A DNA stretch of 44,410 bases from JAQVEM01 sp964616545 (lineage in GTDB: Bacteria; Actinomycetota; Humimicrobiia; Humimicrobiales; Humimicrobiaceae). Made by a program: the position numbers and the translations under genes. The stretch covers positions 1 to 44,410 of the forward strand of contig CAZTUA010000040.1 of NCBI GenBank assembly GCA_964616545.1. Reading direction: 5' to 3'. A model generated the notes under the pieces. The model was not told the origin of the DNA. It searched no databases and was given only the letters and a program-made list of their open reading frames with translations. Of this stretch, positions 42,368 through 44,410 are shown one piece after another (within the stretch, counting starts at the first letter, position 1; each line of letters opens with the position of its first letter).

Positions 42368-43572
42368 AGGTTTAAACCCCTCAGTGCCATACCTATGGCC
42401 AGCGGATCAAGAATGTAGTTGAGGTCCCTGCCGCCGAAATCACTGACCACTTTTGGATTTTTTAACGTAAAAGAATCAGCAATATTTAGAAGTTCAACTT
42501 TATGCTGTATTTCCTGTTCCAGGTATTTATCAATATTTTTTATATATTCACCAGTGAAAATAATTTTTTCAATCCTTGATTTTGGATTTTCCTGCATGAA
42601 GTGCTCTATGGACAGGCCTATTTCTTCAATGAAATGGTCCGCTGTTTTCTTAACAGTATCCATTAAATTTTTGTCTTCGATAACAAATTTAATATCATCG
42701 TCTTCGCCTGATTTTTTATTTGATTTCTCATCAGCTTTTTTACCTGTTTTTTTATCAGTTTCAGATTTTGTCTTACCCTTATCTTCCATGCTTTCTGCTT
42801 TCTTTGCTGCGGCAGATTTTTTGGGGGCCATCAGTGCATTAAAATCAAACTCAGATAATATATCCTCACAATATTTTGTATCTTTTTTTGTCTCTTTGTA
42901 GATTTCATCAACAAAGCTTCTCGTTGATGTAGATGTAAATCTCGGGTATTTTAGATTATAATCCTGTATCATCTCAATTATTGACATTTCTGTTCCCAGG
43001 TTTACCACACATACAGTATCGCCTTTTTTGTTTTTTGTATTTTTCCCATTATTTTCAAGTCCATATATATGGTTTACCGTCCTGTACAGTGCAAAGCAGT
43101 TCAGGTCAATTACCTGCGCAAGAAGTCCCGCATTTTTAAAGCTGTAGACCACATCATCAATCATGCTCTTCATTGCGCCTACCAGCATTAATCGAGAATG
43201 GTCCTCTCCTTTTTCTACGACATAGTAATCGTATGTAATATTATTCTTTGGTATGGGGATAAAATCACTTATCTGGTATTGAATCGAACTTTTTATTTCG
43301 GCATCGTTTAAAACGGGTATTTTAATTTCTTTTGCTATAACTTTCTGGTTCGCTATCCCGATATAAACTTTCCTGTCAGAAATCCTGTATTTTCTCCATA
43401 TTTCCTTTAAACTGCCGGCAAGTATATCGGGTTTCTGTATTTCACCCTTTATGATGGAATCAGAAGGAACCTCGGCGCGTGCAACCTTCCCAATAACAAG
43501 ATTTTTTCTTGATTTTGTAAGTTCAACAATATTAATTACGGAAGAACTCAGATTTAAACCAATTGCCAGCAT
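42364..43572 (-). CDS. pilM: Type IV pilus assembly protein PilM with a lysine-rich insert
   Basis: PilM is an actin-like ATPase on the cytoplasmic face that binds the PilN N-terminus. The 402-residue protein starts AIGLNLSSSVINIVEL, has ANQKVIAKEIKIP near 74-86, a VVNLGTEMSIIE phosphate-binding segment near 189-200 and a final DPLAIGMALRGL. Residues about 250-293 are a stretch of mostly K, E, D, S, A and T, absent from standard PilM; it breaks the ATPase fold between two subdomains and is probably disordered. It starts 15 bases after pilD. Confidence 0.92.
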   Translation of the reverse strand: MLAIGLNLSSSVINIVELTKSRKNLVIGKVARAEVPSDSIIKGEIQKPDILAGSLKEIWRKYRISDRKVYIGIANQKVIAKEIKIPVLNDAEIKSSIQYQISDFIPIPKNNITYDYYVVEKGEDHSRLMLVGAMKSMIDDVVYSFKNAGLLAQVIDLNCFALYRTVNHIYGLENNGKNTKNKKGDTVCVVNLGTEMSIIEMIQDYNLKYPRFTSTSTRSFVDEIYKETKKDTKYCEDILSEFDFNALMAPKKSAAAKKAESMEDKGKTKSETDKKTGKKADEKSNKKSGEDDDIKFVIEDKNLMDTVKKTADHFIEEIGLSIEHFMQENPKSRIEKIIFTGEYIKNIDKYLEQEIQHKVELLNIADSFTLKNPKVVSDFGGRDLNYILDPLAIGMALRGLNL

Positions 43573-43587
43573 TTAAATCACTCTCTC

Positions 43588-44349
43588 TTAATTTAAAAAA
43601 CTTAGATACCATTTTAAAATATTATTGCCCCAAAATAAAGATATAATACTTCCCAGTGAAATAAATGGTCCGAAGGGCACTGCCTGCTTTAGTTTCCCTT
43701 TTTTTACTATAATAAGCGATAAACCGTATATTGCTCCTATAAGGAACCCCAGAAACAGTGCCGGAATTACGTTTCTTCCCAGGAAAGCACCAATCATGAG
43801 GCTTAATTTTACATCTCCCATTCCCATTCCGCGCGGATATATAAGATGAATAATAAGCATAAATAAAAAAGCTCCTGCGCTGAATGCAAGAGGTATCCAC
43901 CATTTTGGTAAATTTAAAAAAATACTGAAAGCCAGGCCTATAAGTGTAAAAGGAAGCACTATAACATTTGGGATAATCCTGAATTCAATATCTATAAAAG
44001 ATATCACAACAAGAACACTGCAGAATATTATCCCGGCTGCGGTACTTACTGCCAGGCCAAAAAACGCATAGTTAGCCACAAACAATAATCCGGTTACCAC
44101 TTCAATCAATAATACATTCACAGGTATCCTGCTCCTGCAGTACCTGCATCTCCCCCCGAGGATTATATATGAAAGAATTGGAATATTATCATAGAAAGGT
44201 ATTTTTTTATTGCAGACCGGACAGTGCGATGGCGGTTTTAAAATAGATAGCTTCCGGGGAAGTCTGTAAGCAACCACGCCAAGAAAACTCCCCACGGCAA
44301 CCCCACAAACAAAAAATATTATATATAAAATTACTTCTACTGGTTCCAT
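43588..44349 (-). CDS. pilD: Prepilin peptidase (leader peptidase and methylase)
   Basis: PilD cuts prepilin leaders and methylates the new N-terminus. The 253-residue membrane protein has two zinc CxxC pairs (C43/C46, C68/C71) in the N-terminal methylase part and the catalytic aspartates D120 (DIEFRIIPN) and D179 (GMGMGDVK). It has about eight hydrophobic segments. It is the first gene in the window in transcription order; the remaining pilus genes (pilB, pilC, pilT, a major pilin) are expected upstream, beyond position 44410. No start signals were seen in the 60 bases before it. Confidence 0.95.
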   Translation of the reverse strand: MEPVEVILYIIFFVCGVAVGSFLGVVAYRLPRKLSILKPPSHCPVCNKKIPFYDNIPILSYIILGGRCRYCRSRIPVNVLLIEVVTGLLFVANYAFFGLAVSTAAGIIFCSVLVVISFIDIEFRIIPNVIVLPFTLIGLAFSIFLNLPKWWIPLAFSAGAFLFMLIIHLIYPRGMGMGDVKLSLMIGAFLGRNVIPALFLGFLIGAIYGLSLIIVKKGKLKQAVPFGPFISLGSIISLFWGNNILKWYLSFLN

Positions 44350-44410
44350 TTTAATTATTACTTGCTTTACGACGGTTATTTCAGCTTTTAAATTATATTT
44401 TTCCTATTAT

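Noticed and set aside
1..44410. CRISPR array, insertion sequence or toxin-antitoxin pair
   Set aside because: No regular repeat-spacer pattern, transposase motif, or pair of small overlapping genes was seen on reading both strands.

Overview
The window is an AT-rich bacterial chromosome segment. Apart from one protein gene and one probable RNA gene, everything is read on the minus strand, so transcription runs from about 44.4 kb down to 1. Genes are tightly packed, often overlapping by 4-46 bases or separated by 1-30, and several start at TTG or GTG. Two gene orders are merged. Segment tlyA-nadK-recN-pyrG-NUDIX-xerD-scpA-scpB and cmk-der resembles the classic actinobacterial order. Segment aroQ-pepQ-efp-nusB-ispA-tlyA, M50 protease-trpS-scpA-scpB and tyrA-aroA-cmk-plsC-ispH-DUF512-der-gpsA resembles clostridial orders. 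My inference is a low-GC, deep-branching actinobacterial or clostridia-like lineage with a monoderm-type gene set. No rRNA is present to settle this.

Layout, in the direction of transcription. 44349-33699: type IV pilus genes pilD, pilM, pilN, pilO and a PilP-like lipoprotein, then the shikimate block aroC-aroK-aroB-aroQ, then three minor-pilin genes (a PilV-like pilin carrying three FN3-like repeats, a PulJ/PilW-like pilin, and a PilX-like protein). 33647-28715: pepQ, efp, nusB, ispA, tlyA, nadK. 28686-18672: recN, pyrG, a DUF1461 membrane protein, an M20 peptidase, a NUDIX hydrolase, xerD, an M50 site-2-type protease, trpS, scpA, scpB. 18655-8400: a more individual block with a large propeller-PKD-transglutaminase lipoprotein, a divergent RimK-like ATP-grasp ligase (plus strand), a cation-efflux protein with a triple C-terminal domain, transketolase, a PAS-GAF-GGDEF-HD-GYP c-di-GMP protein followed by a YhfC-family membrane protease, and a stand-alone structured RNA. 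8275-79: tyrA, aroA, cmk, plsC, ispH, a DUF512 radical-SAM protein, der, gpsA. The 5' end of a tRNA-Pro lies at the very edge (1-19).

Together the genes cover chorismate synthesis (aroB, aroQ, aroK, aroA, aroC; tyrA onward to tyrosine), isoprenoids (ispH, ispA), phospholipid precursors (gpsA, plsC), nucleotides and NADP (cmk, pyrG, nadK), chromosome handling (xerD, scpAB, recN), ribosome and translation functions (der, tlyA, efp, trpS, nusB), and assembly of a type IV pilus-like machine. The most distinctive items are the RNA at about 8499-8666 with its own promoter, terminator and two interdigitating helices; the pilin with FN3-like repeats; a TrpRS with the cysteine pattern of an iron-sulfur cluster; and the three-domain lipoprotein. 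I see no mobile element, CRISPR array or phage gene.
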